Of a stretch of 64,000 bases of DNA, positions 12,876 to 25,560 are shown one piece after another. Numbering within the stretch: the stretch's first letter is position 1; the number at the start of each line of letters is the position of its first letter. The stretch lies in contig CM037462.1 of the NCBI GenBank assembly GCA_021014325.1, forward strand, positions 15,396,135-15,460,134, given 5' to 3'. Source of the DNA: Plazaster borealis (Eukaryota; Echinodermata; Asteroidea; Forcipulatida; Labidiasteridae). The position numbers were made by a program, and so were the translations under genes. A model generated the notes under the pieces. The model was given only the letters and a program-made list of their open reading frames with translations, did no database searches and was not told where the DNA came from.

Positions 12876-14316
12876 TAAATGAATAAAATATCCCCAAATT
12901 TTGTTTGCACTCTTCTGCAGGGCTTATTGTGAGGGAGCAGCTGTATCCATCGCAGATAGAAGCCACATTGCAATCAGCAGCAGCAACCCCAGTATTGTGA
13001 AGGCTGACTTGGAACGCCATGTTTGGGACGGCAGTGCGTCGACCTCTCCTTGTCTGAGGTATTTCTGTGTACAGTTTTTTCATGTTGGTGTGGAACCCAC
13101 ACTTTCGGCACAACAGCATCTCGGCCTGCACCAGCGATGAGTAGGGGAGGACCATTGCATTCAGGATTTGCTCGTTGGTGATCTAGCGCAACATCCACTC
13201 CTAAGTTTCAGCAGAATTGACTTTGACAAACCTGTACCCTCCTCCTTCTCCTTCCTGGTGATCATCCTCACTCTTGAGATGGAGTTTGTTAGGAATTTTT
13301 TGAAGTGCCACTCCACTCTTGGGTTAGATTTTTTCAACAGGGGTTGTTTCAGCAAATTGGGGTCGAAGTACCATGACAGGTCTGGTGGGTAACTCTGCAT
13401 TGGGTTTCATCAAGAAAAAACCTGCTCATCTTTGGTGAAAGCCAAATCAAGATGATCCTTTGATGGCCTGATGTAGACATTTGGTGAGTTTATCATTTGG
13501 GGTTCATGTTTCACCTTCAGCTTTGGTAGGGGGAGGGGCAGTGTTTTTGTTTTCTGGAGCCATCCTTTTTTCTTTTTTTAAATGGCAGAAGTGTAGCTTT
13601 CTACTCGTCAGTCAGTTTTCATTCTCACAAAAAGCTGTGACTTTTTAAAAGTATTTTTGACTATGAAGCATTTTGCATTGTATGCTATGAGAGTTCTTTT
13701 TGTGGAGTGCACCCAAGCATGCTGGTATTGGAAGTTAAATCCTAACTCTAACCCCAACCCTAACCCATGCCCTGGTTAAACAGCGATTGCTTAACATTTT
13801 GAACAAGTTGTTTAATTAATTTTAACTGTGTGCTGATTTGGTACTGTTGCATATGAAATAAATAAAACACAAAACAACCCTTAGGGAAAGCTGAAACTCT
13901 TATTATTTCCTATTTATTTCAATCAAATGATCTTGCACACAAACATACAAGTTTCATACTTCAAAATGTTTCACAATTTACATTAAACGTCAGCTATGAG
14001 AGGTTCCTTTTTAAAAAAAACTAGAAGGATACATTTTTTTGCAAATAGTTTGAAAAAATATTTATATATCTACTAATAAGTGCCTATTGAGCTTTAAAAA
14101 TTAAAATATAATATTGCTGAATATATACAAACTTTATGATTTGGACGGACTTCTCAAACTAAGTATACACACAAAATCATAGTTAAAGATACCGACTGTA
14201 AATAAGTTACCTAGTTTGTAATTTAAGCTAAATATCAAATCTTCACAATAATCACACACTTTATTGATTAGATTATTGCAGTCAACAATATAATTGTGAT
14301 AAAAGATAAACAAAAA

Positions 14317-16085
14317 AATTGCTGGCCTTACCCCTTGTGATTTTTTCAATTTGACCCTAATTTTGCTAAAAGTTTGGACTTGCCCCTTGTGATTTTTTTC
14401 AATTTTTGAACAAAATTTGATAAAAATGCTGGACTGGCCCCTTGTGATTTTTTTCAATTTTTTCAACAAAAGTTTTGATAAAATTGCTGGACTTACCCCT
14501 TGTGATTTTTTCATTTTTTTACCAAAATTTGATAAAAATGCTGGACTTGACCCTTGTGATTTTTCATTTTTTGACCGAAATTCAATAAAAACGCTAGAGC
14601 TGCCCCTTGTGATTTTTCAATTTTTTTTAACAAAAATTAATAAAAATGCTTGACTTATCCCTTGTGATTTTCACAATTTTTTGAACAAAAATTAATAAAA
14701 TTCTTTGACTTACCCTTTGTGATTTTCACAATTTTTCAACAAAATTTGATAAAAATGCTGGACTTGCCCCTTGTGATTTCTCAATTTTTGAACAAAATTT
14801 GATAAAAGTGCTAGACTTGCCCTTGTGATTTTCTCAATTTTTGAACAAAATTTGATAACAATTCTGGACTTATCCCTTAAGATTTTTTCAATTTTTGACC
14901 AAAATTTGATAAAAATGCTGGACTTACCCCTTGAGATCTTTTTAATTTTGGACCAAAATTTGATAAAAATGCTGGGCTTTACCCCAAAAGATCTTTTCAA
15001 TTTTGGTCTCAAATTTGATAAAAATGCTGGACTTGCCCCTTGTGATTTTTTCAAATTTTGATAAAAATGCTGGACTTACCCCTTGTAATTTTTTCAATTT
15101 TGGACCCAAATTTGATAAAAATGCTGGGCTTTCCCCCACAAGATCTTTTCAATTTTGGTCTCAAATTTGATAAAAATGCTGGACTTGCCCCTTGTGATTT
15201 TTTCAAATTTTGATAAAAATGCTGGACTTACCCCTTGAGATTTTTTCAATTTTTGGCCCAAATTTGAAAAAAATGCTGGACTTGCCCCTTGAGATATTTT
15301 CAATTTTGGACCCAAATTTGATAAAAATGCTGGACTTACAACCCTTGAGATTTTTTCTATTTTGGACCCAAATTTGATAAAAATGCTGGACTTACCCCTT
15401 GAGATTTTTTCAATTTTTGACAAAAATTTGATAAAAATGCTGGGCTTTCCCCCACAAGATCTTTTCAATTTTGGTCTCAAATTTGATAAAAATGCTGGAC
15501 TTGCCCCTTGAAATTTTTTCAATTTTGGACCAAAATTTGATAAAAATACTGGACTTACCCCTTGAGATTTTTTCAATTTTTGATAAAAATGCTGGACTTA
15601 CCCCTTGTGATTTTTTCAATTTTGGGCCCAAATTTGATAAAAATTCTGGACTTACCCCTTGAGATTTTTTCAATTTTTGACCAAAATTTGATAAAAACGC
15701 TGGACTTACCCCTTGAGATCTTTTTAATTTTGGACCCAAATTTTATAAAACATGCTGGACTTGCCCCTTGTGATTTTTTCAAATTTTGATAAAAATGCCT
15801 TGAGATTTTTTTAATTTTTGACCCAAATTTGATAAAAATGCTGGGCTTTCCCCCACAAGATTTTTTCAATTTTGGTCTCAAATTTGATATTACCCCTTGT
15901 GATTTTTCATTTTTTGACCCAAATTCAATAAAAATGCTGGACTTGCCCCCTTTTTTTAATTCATTTTTTGACCCAGGCTTATACAAATTCTGGACTTACC
16001 CCTTGTGGCTTTCTCAATTTTGGACCAACAATTTGATAAAAATGCTGGACTTACCCCTTGTGATTTTCTTAACTTTTGGACTACT
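14317..16085. repeat. 54-bp minisatellite, about 1.77 kb
   Basis: Tandem units of mostly 54 bp (core ATGCTGGACTTACCCCTTG, then TTTTTTCAATTTT and AATTTGATAAA), with 43-bp variants. Blocks of several units recur, for example 14972-15070 and 15126-15220. Because 54 is a multiple of 3, open frames of 60-160 codons run on both strands (minus strand KSSIFIKFWSKIEKISRG); these are not taken as genes. Confidence 0.9.
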
Positions 16086-16897
16086 AATTTCATGTAGAAA
16101 ACAAACAGACAAGTTCAAATGGATTGTAATCAATATATAAATGGAGGAGTGGGATTCGAACCTTTCCCCCATCTCTAACCCATCTATAAACATTTTCTGA
16201 AATGTAAACAGATGATGACTTGTCATGAGTGTAATGACATCAGGATCTACCAACTCCACGTGTAACTCGTTCCAGAAATTACCTTCCTACGCGATGAATC
16301 ATTGAAGTCCTTAATCATGTCTCTTATATTTCCCTTACAGAAATACCAGCACCTTTGCCTTCATCACTAATGTCAAACCTTGTTAGTGCTGATCCCCCAA
16401 AATCCTCTGAAAACCCCTAGGAAATGAAGATTTAAATGTCGGAATTTCATAATTAACCAAGGTACATAAAGCTGGTCATAGTCACATTAACTTCCAGCCT
16501 GTTTCAGGTGTTTCTCTCTTTTATAACGAACAACCCTGCTTCTCGTCCTTGCACAGGTTGTAAATGATCACATCACCCGTAACAAACTACAAACAAGATG
16601 TCATCAAGATAAATCATTTCTTAGTCCGGAAAGCCGTGTGTCCGTCGTGCCAAATGCATAGTGCGTAATCCTTTAAAAAAAAAATAGATGCCAAGCAATA
16701 CAGACACTTTTTACGGATATCGCAGTATGCAATACGGATACAATGTTGCTTGACTTGTTCTGTCATTTTTCACGCATTGCGCACTATCCACAACGCATGA
16801 AGGACACAAGGATTTCCGGCCTTAATTTTCCCTGGAAATATTTTGCCACAAAAAAAAGTCAATTCTAAATTTAAAAAACTTAGGGGTCAACTATGAA

Positions 16898-16976
16898 AAC
16901 TTGACTAGAGCGGGATTTGAACCAACGACCTCTTCTGGTTTAACGTGCCGGCGCTCTACCAACTGAGGTATTAAAC
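16898..16976 (-). mobile_element. SINE type 3 head fragment
   Basis: GCGGGATTTGAACCAACGAC and CGCTCTACCAACTGAGGT, the reversed tRNA-like head only. The loop and T arm resemble a tRNA, but the acceptor stem is not convincing, so it is not called as a tRNA gene. Confidence 0.5.
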
Positions 16977-18298
16977 AAATTTGTTTAACAAAAATACATG
17001 AGGGGTAATCATATCCTATAAAATTAAAATATCTAAAATACTAATTTCAAGCTGAAAATTCATTGATTATAAATTTTAATCAAGATCCAGTATCAATCTT
17101 CCAGATAATTATTTCTGTCAGAAAAAAAAGTCAAGAAATAAATAGCATCTGATTACCTTGCAATTTAACATTGCTTGTTTTTCGATTGCCGCAATCAAAA
17201 TAAGCTCCATATAAACATACACAAAAAAAACTAATGTGACCAGCGAATTTAATGAAATTTTCACAGGTTGGTGGAATGGTATAATTATCAATAATTAGAA
17301 GGCAGGAATGAAATTACTCATCCAAATGCTAAGGATGTACATTTCACATAGAAAAATCCATTTTATAAATTACAAATATATTTTAACTTTACAAAAGATA
17401 AGTTAAAAAAAAAAAATCATCTAATGACATCCATTAATAGAATATTAATTTTTCAATTAAAGTTTCTGGACGGAATGGTTTAGAAGTTGAGTATATTAAC
17501 CTTTACTAACAAAGTGATTCTGATCACACGAGCATAGACATACCTTGGAATCAAAACTAGACTTTCTCCAACTTGCATAGACCACTGTTTCCATGTTTGA
17601 ATGTATTGTAACACAAGAAAATCTCAATAATGCTAATTATGCATAGATTGTGTATCTTAATTTCAATACAATACAAATACCACTCAGTAGTTATCACACA
17701 CTCACAAACACGTTTGTGAATCCCACTAATCGAGGACGTCTCTTTGTTCTCCCGTTGTTTAGACATAGTTTTTTTAGCGACGTCCCCATTGGGTTTGTAC
17801 ACGAAAACGAAGCGAGGACGTTCTCGCTCTGTCAAACACCCGGATCCCTTTTGTTAAAGTCCTTGGTTTGAATGGATAGACAAGCTCACACACCCAAGTG
17901 TGTAATGGCCTCCAATCGTGGACTCTCCTTTGTTCAACTCTTTGTCTTAACAAAAGTGGACCCAGTTATTTTCCTTTGGGATAGCAATCATGGACCTATT
18001 GTCCCTTTTGTTATCAGTCCTCCGTTTGAATGTCACTACAAGTACATTCAAGTTTGTAAACACCTGCAATCAGGGACCTCCTATTATCCCTCTTTTGTTT
18101 GTACTATAACTTTTTGGCAACAGCTCCCATTGGTTTTATACACTTTTTCCAACTTGGGACCTTTAGCCAACCCCGGACCCTATACTAAACTCTTTTGTTA
18201 TAGGTCCCCGGTTTGAATGTGTATACTACCCATGGTGTCACCACCCCCCTCCCCCAAACCATCATGCAAGGCTTTTTTAACATCCTAGCAGTTTGTAA
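16977..18298. other. Sequence downstream of the thioredoxin-gene stop
   Basis: In gene direction this follows the stop, so it should include the 3' UTR. No obvious polyadenylation signal stands out. A degenerate motif (CTTTTGTTA, then GGTTTGAATG) recurs near 17847, 18007 and 18192. Confidence 0.4.
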
Positions 18299-18531
18299 CT
18301 AGAACTGCTCTGTCTGCAACATCATTGAATCACCACGCCTCAAGAATTCCCCGGCAAAGGTAAGGATCTCCGTTTTGGTGACTACCCTCGGTGAGTGAGC
18401 TTGAGCTAGAGTGAAGTGGTCGCCCGAGGGGAACATCGCAGCATGCCGATGGTCATCTTGTCTGACAATACAGAGCCGAGGGTAGACGTTAAGGGAAGGA
18501 AGGAACTCTGGAGTTATCTGATCACTGTGAT
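18299..18531 (-). CDS. Thioredoxin-gene terminal exon with stop
   Basis: 233 bp, entered in phase 1 and ending in TAG at 18299-18301. Acceptor gtttgccttgcag. The peptide opens DHSDQITPEFLPSLNVYP and continues RLCIVRQDDHRH, giving a cis-proline-like P753 before a hydrophobic strand. EILTFAGEFLRRGD follows as the closing helix. This is the second half of the fold begun in the exon 29.9 kb upstream, and the phase matches exactly. The protein ends MMLQTEQF with no KDEL-type signal. No clear polyadenylation site was picked out below the stop. Confidence 0.75.
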
Positions 18532-18592
18532 CTGCAAGGCAAACAGTGGTCAATCAATTAAAGAATTACTGTTAACGGCATTTAATTTATCT

Positions 18593-18992
18593 TTAAAGGT
18601 AGGGTCATAGACTGGTTTATGTCAACGTAATGCTGATTTATAGGAACAATAAAAATCACATGTGAAAGTTTCAGCTGAATGCAGTGTCTACTTGTTGAGA
18701 AAACGTCAACAGGGTATTTCCACAAGATAAGTGAGTTGACAGCGGGAACCAATCGCAACTGGCCGCAGCATTCCTGAACTGACACCAACCCTCAGAAATC
18801 TGAGAAACGATTCATGCATGAATTGTTTCAGATTCAAATGTTTTTGGGTGAAACATTTTCCTAATAATTTTACTTCAAAGGGAATCCTTTTTCAAAATAG
18901 TTTATGCTAGTCAACAGCTGCAGTGCTTCATACCAAGTAAGTTTTTATGGTCATTCATTTTTGGAGTAGTTACCAATCTACGACCCTACCTT
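18593..18992 (+). mobile_element. TTAA MITE family C next to the terminal exon
   Basis: Begins TTAAAGGTAGGGTCATAGAC and ends TACGACCCTACCTTAG, where the right TTAA has become TTAG. It lies 61 bp upstream, in gene direction, of the terminal exon. Confidence 0.75.
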
Positions 18993-19377
18993 AGTCCAAT
19001 TCAAGACACAAACATCATGGAGATAAACAGGTTTTTTAAAATTTTTGTGAGACTTGGAATGAATTGACGATCTTTACAAAGTGAAGCATGATGCACCCAT
19101 CAGTCTTTGGAATAATCCCCAGAACTTTGCCCTAATCAAGAGCCTTACACCTGTACGATAACCACACAGGTATATTTAGCATGCAGGACCCTCCCTGTAT
19201 CCATCAAGTACTTTAACAGCAAGCAGTAGCTCAATACCAAGCCGGTTAACTCTGATGGAACAGGTATGTCCGTTGTTTTAAGCTGGCATTAGTGTTTTGG
19301 CTAGGTAAGGCGAGTCCATCAAAGTTCTTGAACTACAGGTGTAACGGGTTAACACTGTGTACTCTGTTTGGCTTGTG

Positions 19378-19625
19378 GGGTGTAGTGGCCGAGCAGTTTA
19401 GTGCACCGAACTCTGGTGGTTAAGTCATCAGGGTGTGGGTTCGAATCCCCAAGCAAAGACACTTAACCATGTTAACTATAATTGCTTCTCATCACCCAGG
19501 AGTAAATTGGTACCAGTGAGGGCAAAGATGTGATTCATTTAGCTTGTATTGTAGTGCGCTTTATATTTGGCAGCACAGGCTGTAAACTCCCTCAAGGAGC
19601 TGAGATGGTTTAAGGAATGAAATAA
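19378..19625 (+). mobile_element. SINE, divergent type 1 head
   Basis: GTAGTGGCCGAGCAGTTTAG and GGTTCGAATCC near 19439 form a Leu/Ser-tRNA-like head. The body differs from the main type 1 copies and ends in TAAGGAATGAAATAAATGG. It lies in the 29.9-kb intron. Confidence 0.6.
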
Positions 19626-19789
19626 ATGGCCCAGTGACCAGGGGTAATAATGTTGGAGCGTCACTGATGGATTGGATCGCTATAATTATAAGAAGCCACT
19701 ATTGTTATTATTTTTATTATTACATACATGTATTGGTCAGGGATGTCATTTAATGCATGTGAAAGTTCCTGAAAATGGCTTCAGGGCCT

Positions 19790-19995
19790 GGGTTCCCCCT
19801 TATTGTAGATCCAGAACCTCTCAGATGTTACAATTCAGGAGGTTTAAAGACTTTGTGCATCACCGAAACAACAAAACTACAAATTTGGACACAAAGTGGA
19901 CTATGTCTTTTTCCCTTTGGTGACTGCTTCACTTCTTTCAAGAAAAAATTTGCAGGCTCAAGGAGGTTTTGAGAAAAATCCTGAAATAAGGAAAA
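19790..19995. repeat. Dispersed repeat shared with 24.06-24.29 kb
   Basis: CTCTCAGATGTTACAATTCA, TTTGGACACAAAGTGGAC and TTGAGAAAAATCCTGA line up with 24080-24270 in the same orientation. Confidence 0.6.
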
Positions 19996-20478
19996 ATTCA
20001 GAGAAATCATACGCCTGATTGGTTCAGCATTGAGCAAGCTCGGACTGTGGTCAAGTGGTCAACATTGGTCTGTAGTTGGTAACTCGGCGTATGCTCACAT
20101 TAAATTCAGAATACATCTTTTTATAGTATAATTATAAAGATGTCTGCTAAGTTTGTGTTACAAACACAGTGATGGTGGTCACATGGATAACATTGATTGA
20201 ATAGATCATGATATTGGCAAAGCTAGATAACACCTTTTGGTTATTTCTGTCTGGTTGCCAAAGCGAAGCCCAAACACCTTGAGCTCCCCGTCCCTGGGGG
20301 CCAACATATTCAAAATATTTTGAAGGAACTGTTACTCAAAAAAAAAGAGGAGAAACCCTTTCCCTTTAACATTTTCTAGACTATTTTTGGACAAGAGTTG
20401 CAAACTATAATCAGGACCACACGTCCAAACACCCAAAACAGTGAATAAACATAAACACGGCATTCCATCTTTTGTCCA

Positions 20479-20590
20479 CTGGTACCCAGTTGACTGGGTA
20501 CCAGTGGACCTATGATCAGTATTGATCATGTCCTTATTGAATATCAGAGTTATGATCATAATTCTGATATTCAATAATCATGATAAATAC
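20479..20590. repeat. Two adjacent palindromes
   Basis: CACTGGTACCCAG/CTGGGTACCAGTG at 20479-20508, then TTATTGAATATCAGA/TCTGATATTCAATAA with an ATGATCAT centre at about 20532-20576. They sit directly beside a family B MITE. Confidence 0.8.
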
Positions 20591-20593
20591 TGA

Positions 20594-20989
20594 TTAAAGG
20601 GTCGGTATACGTTTGGTAATGACTCTGAAAATTAATGGCAATAAAAACTTACTTGGTTAGAAGTACAGCAGCTTTGGATTATATAATGCTTTTTGAAAAA
20701 CTTTTCACTTTAAAGTACTGCGGATATGGAAAAAAATAAAACTTTTTATCCCCCAAAATTTGAATCTGAGAAGCGTTACTGCAGTACCGTTTCTCAGATT
20801 GTGTATTCCAATTGCAGATTATTCTTCCTGCATGGACATAACCGCTCCAGATTTTCAGCAGTATCTCAAAAACGCTAACACCTTTTGAAATGAAATTTTC
20901 ACAGGTTAGTATTATGGTTTATATCTACAACTATGTAGAATTGAAACAAACAGTGGGTTCCAATTACCAGTCATATACAATCCCTTTAA
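20594..20989 (-). mobile_element. TTAA MITE family B
   Basis: Complete reverse copy; TTAA 20594-20597 and 20986-20989. Termini AGGGTCGGTATACGTTTGG and TCATATACAATCCCT. Confidence 0.75.
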
Positions 20990-23016
20990 AGTACTGTTGT
21001 AACCAGAGAGACAAGTCCACTGTACATGTAAAGGGTTCCCCTCTTAGAGTTTACACCTTAACCCACCCACCCACAAACCCCTAATGTTCCCACTCCCTCT
21101 GGAGGGGGTGTCCCTAGTCATGACCCAGGTAAAACAAGGTCAGCGCACTCGGGACACCGATTGAGGGACTCACGTAATCAAACACACCTGGGGAACCTGC
21201 AGGAAAGCGATATATCAGCACTCCTGAATGAGTAGACAAGAAGCGCCAAAATAGAAACCTGATATCCTGACGAAAAGCCTCGACTTTCACTAGTCGCACA
21301 CTTTTTGATCAATGGACCAATCAGGGTTAAGAGCTGATAAGTTCAAGAACTCTCGATCAACTGAGTTGAAGGGCCAATCAGTTCAGTGACTTTATCAGTT
21401 CGTTGTCATGGGTACTTACTACGATCATTCACAGTAAATGGGAAGTTTGTGGGTGGGTGGGGGCAAGCAAGTTATGAAAGGTTGAGGATTACAACTGATT
21501 CCAAAAACAGCAGCTTATTTATAAAAAATTTAAAAACAACAGCAATTCTACATTTGTATAATCCAGTAATCTCAATGCACTGTATCTTATTATGGGGATA
21601 AACATGTTTTTTAACCCACAGTTTTACAATAAACTTAATTTGGGGATCCCAGAAGAGTCCAGCATATTGTCTTAATTATGACCACTGTCTACAGCATGGA
21701 AAGGCAACTACATGTATCTTTGATGACTCCCATGTAATTACAGGAGTTAGTTTGACATCTTAGAAGTAATAACTTTATAAGGATCCATTACAAGACATGT
21801 AAAAACTCTTATCAAACCACCACTTGATGTCTGTGCCCCCCACCCCCAATCTGGATTTTTGAGTTTAAACATTACTAGAGTAAAATGTTACATTTTATAA
21901 GCTTTAGTGTGATAGTTTAAATGTTTTTAAACTTTTTTCTTCTTTTCATTTCCATGCAGACAACATATTTTTTGTTGTACTCACTTCAAATCATCTTCTA
22001 AAAAAATAGCAAATGGCATAACAAGAGCACTGAGAGGGGACTTGATTAAGAGAAACTTATGCAAATGGGAACTACAGTTTTGTTGGGAGAAGTGGTGCAC
22101 CCCCTTATTCATTCGGCGATGACTCCACAACATGGACAAATGAAGAACACATAATTATCATTCAACCCTTCGATGGAGTTTGACAGTACAAGGTACGTAT
22201 AATCAAAACGCTTTCTTTGAATTAATTTTTTAATTTTCTTTTCTTCAGTAAAAGCAATTTATGAAATTATAAAAAGGGCATTAGTTAATGGGAGTTGAAG
22301 CTTGAAGCACTGTATAGATGGATTGCACTCGACATCATTGTACGCCATCTTTGATGACAAACAATAGAAAAGTACACGCGTGTACGCGCTGCGCATGACT
22401 CTCAGAATGATAGCCTTTCATGCGCGCATGGTTCATCAACGATGGCGGCCAATGCAAGGGGTCTATATTCAAGGTAGGGTAAAAGTTTCTTGAGTTGTAA
22501 CCAATGTTGAATGAAGAACCCAGGCCATAACATCATATGTCATTTCAATATGGCAACAACAATGCATCAAAGTTCGACCTTTCTTAATTGATTATATTTA
22601 TTACACATCAATAATCACAATTATTTATTTGCCACCTTACTGATGACCTTCAGATAAGATTTGTTAATGGAAAGCATCATTGCATAATGGTTCAGCATTT
22701 AGAGACAGATTGCTAGAATGACCTCATGGGGCAAGTTACAATTAAACCAGGCTGTCATCGCCAAGGTGATTTACTTTTCGTCAAATTTACGACAATCTAA
22801 GGATAAATTGATAAATTCAAAAACCCTGCGGGTGAATTGAGCTTGAGTGAAGGTTGGGAATATGGGAGGAAACCTGATGTCTTCACAAAGGATAAAATAA
22901 AATGATAAGTTTCATGATAAAGTCCAGACCACTTTGGTCTTCCTATGAGGAAGTGAGGTGGTCGAGGTGGGTGGGGGAAGCTCAAATGTACAGAATCTTC
23001 AACTGATACACACTCT

Positions 23017-23180
23017 TAAAGAGGGGCTCCAAAGTCAGTTTTGTAATCAACTCATTTTCCAACAGATAAAGTCCTTGTGAAAATGGGGGGGGGGGACTTA
23101 GAAGTCTCTAACCTCATGTTAAATTGGTGTAAAATGCACTGTGTTTGATACCCATCAAGTGCCATTTTTATCAAAAGCCA
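23017..23180 (+). mobile_element. MITE family G, left end
   Basis: TTAA-AGAGGGGCTCCAAAGTCAG followed by TTGTAATCAACTCATTTTCC; similarity fades after GATACCCATCAAGTGCC. Confidence 0.6.
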
Positions 23181-24059
23181 TTTCGCACTGGTCGAACAGC
23201 CTTCACTTCACATCAACCACAAGCAAGACAAAATGTTTTCCAATCAAGCACCTCATGTGTAACAAATATATCTTCAATTACTCTTCATTGACTCTAACAT
23301 ATGGACTTGTATTGCATTGTCTAGGTATAAACATAAATAAAGTCAAAGAGCTTGGTCAAGTCTATTATGTGGGTTTTCTTCTCAAATAACAAGACAAAAG
23401 TGACACATAATTTCCCAGATTTTTGTTATGTGGTTAACATTAGGTCATAGGTACAGCTGGTCAGAATTAAATGTTCGCTGGTTGGGACTCTCAAGAAGAG
23501 GATTGCCTCTTTCCACACTTGGTATTTTCTCCATCAGCAACATGTAGCCTCATAAGAAACAAATTTTCTGATGTCCAATAGACTGTGCAAGTCTCGCACA
23601 TATCGAAAACGAGAAAAAAACTTGAACGAAGACTACATTTTTCTGTGAAATCAAATCTTCTTTTTAAATGAAATTAATACAAAATTCTTTATCCTAAAAA
23701 TACCCATATAAATAGATTTTCAATTTTTTTAATAATACAAATAATTTGTTCTAAACACTTTGGTTGACTGTGACAAAGTGAGGATTTCCCGCAAAAAGCA
23801 TACAACCCACGCTAATCCACAAAAGCTGATTGGTTAAAAGTAATACACATAAATACCATCCGATCGATCATGCAACACATAAACCAAAACAGTATGATCA
23901 ACTGTATACATACATACACACGCACAGACCTTGACCCAGATACACTTAACTTGTTACAACGCGCTTGCGCACCGTCTATGTTAACGTGGACGGTGTTGAA
24001 ATGTTATTGTTCACCGAGTATAAGGCATTTTATCATTTATTGATGATAAACTGAATTAA

Positions 24060-24600
24060 CGGCCTGGCTGATCCCCAATTCTAAAACCTCCTAGATGTTA
24101 CACTTCAGGAGGTTTTACAGACTTCTGTGCATCTCCAGAATTATAAAACTACAGGTTTTGGACACAAAGCAGACTATTTCTTTCTCCCTATGGTGATTGC
24201 TTTACTTATTCCAAGAAAATATGAAGGCTCATTGAGGTTCTGAGAAAATCCTTAGTTCAGGAAAACTCCTGAAAAATCACACACCTACATCTAAACGGCA
24301 AGTCACATGCAGGTAAGATAAAAATGGCTTCTAACTAAAAAAAAAATATCCTGCAATTTTTGATTCTAAAGGGAGAAAAAATGCCAGTGTATCCCCCCTC
24401 CACCCTTTGAAGGCTCAATGAGGTTTTGAGAAAATCCTAAATTCAGGAAAAATCCTGAGAAATCACATGACTACATCTAAACGGCAATTCACATGCAGGT
24501 AAGATAAAAAATGGCTTCTAACTCAAAAACAAAAAGACTGCCATTTTGATTCTGAAGGGAGAAACAATTTCAGTGTATCCCCCCTCCCCCACCATAATAA
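24060..24600. repeat. Partial tandem duplication of a dispersed repeat
   Basis: AACGGCAAGTCACATGCAGG near 24295 and AACGGCAATTCACATGCAGG near 24480 mark two units about 185 bp apart. The first part (CTCCTAGATGTTACACTTCA, TTTGGACACAAAGCAGAC) matches 19800-19990. Confidence 0.7.
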
Positions 24601-25419
24601 CAGGTTGAAGTTGAGTCCGATAAAAGAGGTGATTTCCCCTAAATACAAATATCAGTCAACAGTGTGAGGATGACGGCCAGTTTAGCAGGTACAGACACCT
24701 GCAGGCAAAACAGTCTCTCACTCGGAAGAACACTCATACATGTCCCTCAGACGTCTAATAAAATGGCCGGCTGGCTTTTGTTATTGTTTTTGTTGTTGTT
24801 GAGAGATCCAATACTGGTCCCGGTGACACAAAAGGAAAACTTGTGTTCATTGTAAAAGAGTTGACCCTTTGCAAATTTTTTGGGAATGAAAAGTTTCCGC
24901 ATAATATTGGAAGCGTTTGTCAACATTACAATGTAGAGTGAACATCTTACTCGACTGTAAACACGAAGCGACTTCAAAGTTCACGCTAAAATCTTAAACA
25001 GCTGCTTGCGAACTTGTGCATTTTTGAAAGGGGAATTAGCTTGAAAACTTGGAAAGGAAGTTTTCTTCAACAACCTTCCAAAGATACAAAGTATTAACCA
25101 TATAACAGGACTATGTGACATCGACTCATCACAAGTTTACAGATGTCCCCCCGCTACAGTACCATAGGCCAACAACTCTTCAAAATAGGGTCTCCTGAAG
25201 ATCTACAGTCAGAGCCGAAACCTAGGGTGAAATCTTAGGGGGGCATGCACCATTTTTTTCTGGGGGGGGGGCACTTCTGGCCAATTAAAACTGTAGTTTC
25301 TGTTAGCATTTCTCTTGGGCAGGCCCCTTTGCAGGGCTCTTGTTATGCAATTTACTATTTTATTATAAGATAATCTGATGTGAGTGTAAAAATAATTACA
25401 TTTTTCAAAATTTCAAAAT

Positions 25420-25560
25420 GGCTGCAAATGCTTGTTATTGAACCTTTACCTTTTCAAAAGACAAATTTGGGATGGCCCTATAGCCAACTATCTTTCTGAT
25501 GACATACACTGACTGTGTGCCAAGTTCCATGATTGTATCACCAAAGGCACAATCCCATCA
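25420..25560 (-). repeat. Dispersed repeat, inverted partner at 36.35 kb
   Basis: CAAATTTGGGATGGCCCTAT and TGTGCCAAGTTCCATGATTG are the reverse complement of sequence at 36345-36500, with about 85% agreement by eye. Confidence 0.6.

Larger units (their letters stand above)
11140..13563 (-). pseudogene. Decayed Mutator-like transposase gene
   Basis: Minus-strand pieces in order make a transposon protein. ATG at 13563 opens MAPENKNTAPPP. Then comes a zinc-finger-like CRKCGFHTNMKKLY followed by RRGRRTAVPNMAFQVSLHNT (about 13110-12990). After a frame change, LLSAMDTAAPSQ, a stop, and ALQKSANKI follow (to about 12890). AETSKLVKDIQ lies near 12600, NRVTTDTNGCLAYG near 11950, FVNDISHRAQAEAGAILNQK and YLGNHGLCKKSSHICHGG at 11740-11530, and HSAVHLVNNG with EMDKKKKYY at 11320-11200. 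This order matches, from memory, invertebrate proteins annotated as Mutator-like transposases. Stops, frameshifts and two nested SINEs show it is dead. GT-AG-like sites on the plus strand here are coincidental. Confidence 0.55.
20990..25419. other. Intron sequence, few repeats
   Basis: Apart from the family G end at 23017 and the repeat at 24060-24600, no gene was seen. A leucine-rich ORF at 24664-24855 lacks splice sites or conserved features. Confidence 0.5.

Noticed and set aside
11224..13059. Two plus-strand GT-AG bounded open stretches (11224-11355 and 12921-13059) that join in phase
   Set aside because: The minus strand across both stretches encodes recognisable pieces of a Mutator-like transposase in the right order, so the plus-strand exons are shadows.
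13738..13768. Telomere-like CTAACC repeats
   Set aside because: Only a few degenerate units; too short to call an interstitial telomere.
14134..16140. Several long ORFs on both strands
   Set aside because: They are produced by the 54-bp tandem repeat, whose period keeps the frame open.
24664..24855. Short ORF with a leucine-rich, signal-peptide-like stretch
   Set aside because: The leucines come from a TTG/TTGTTATT microsatellite; no splice sites or family resemblance.
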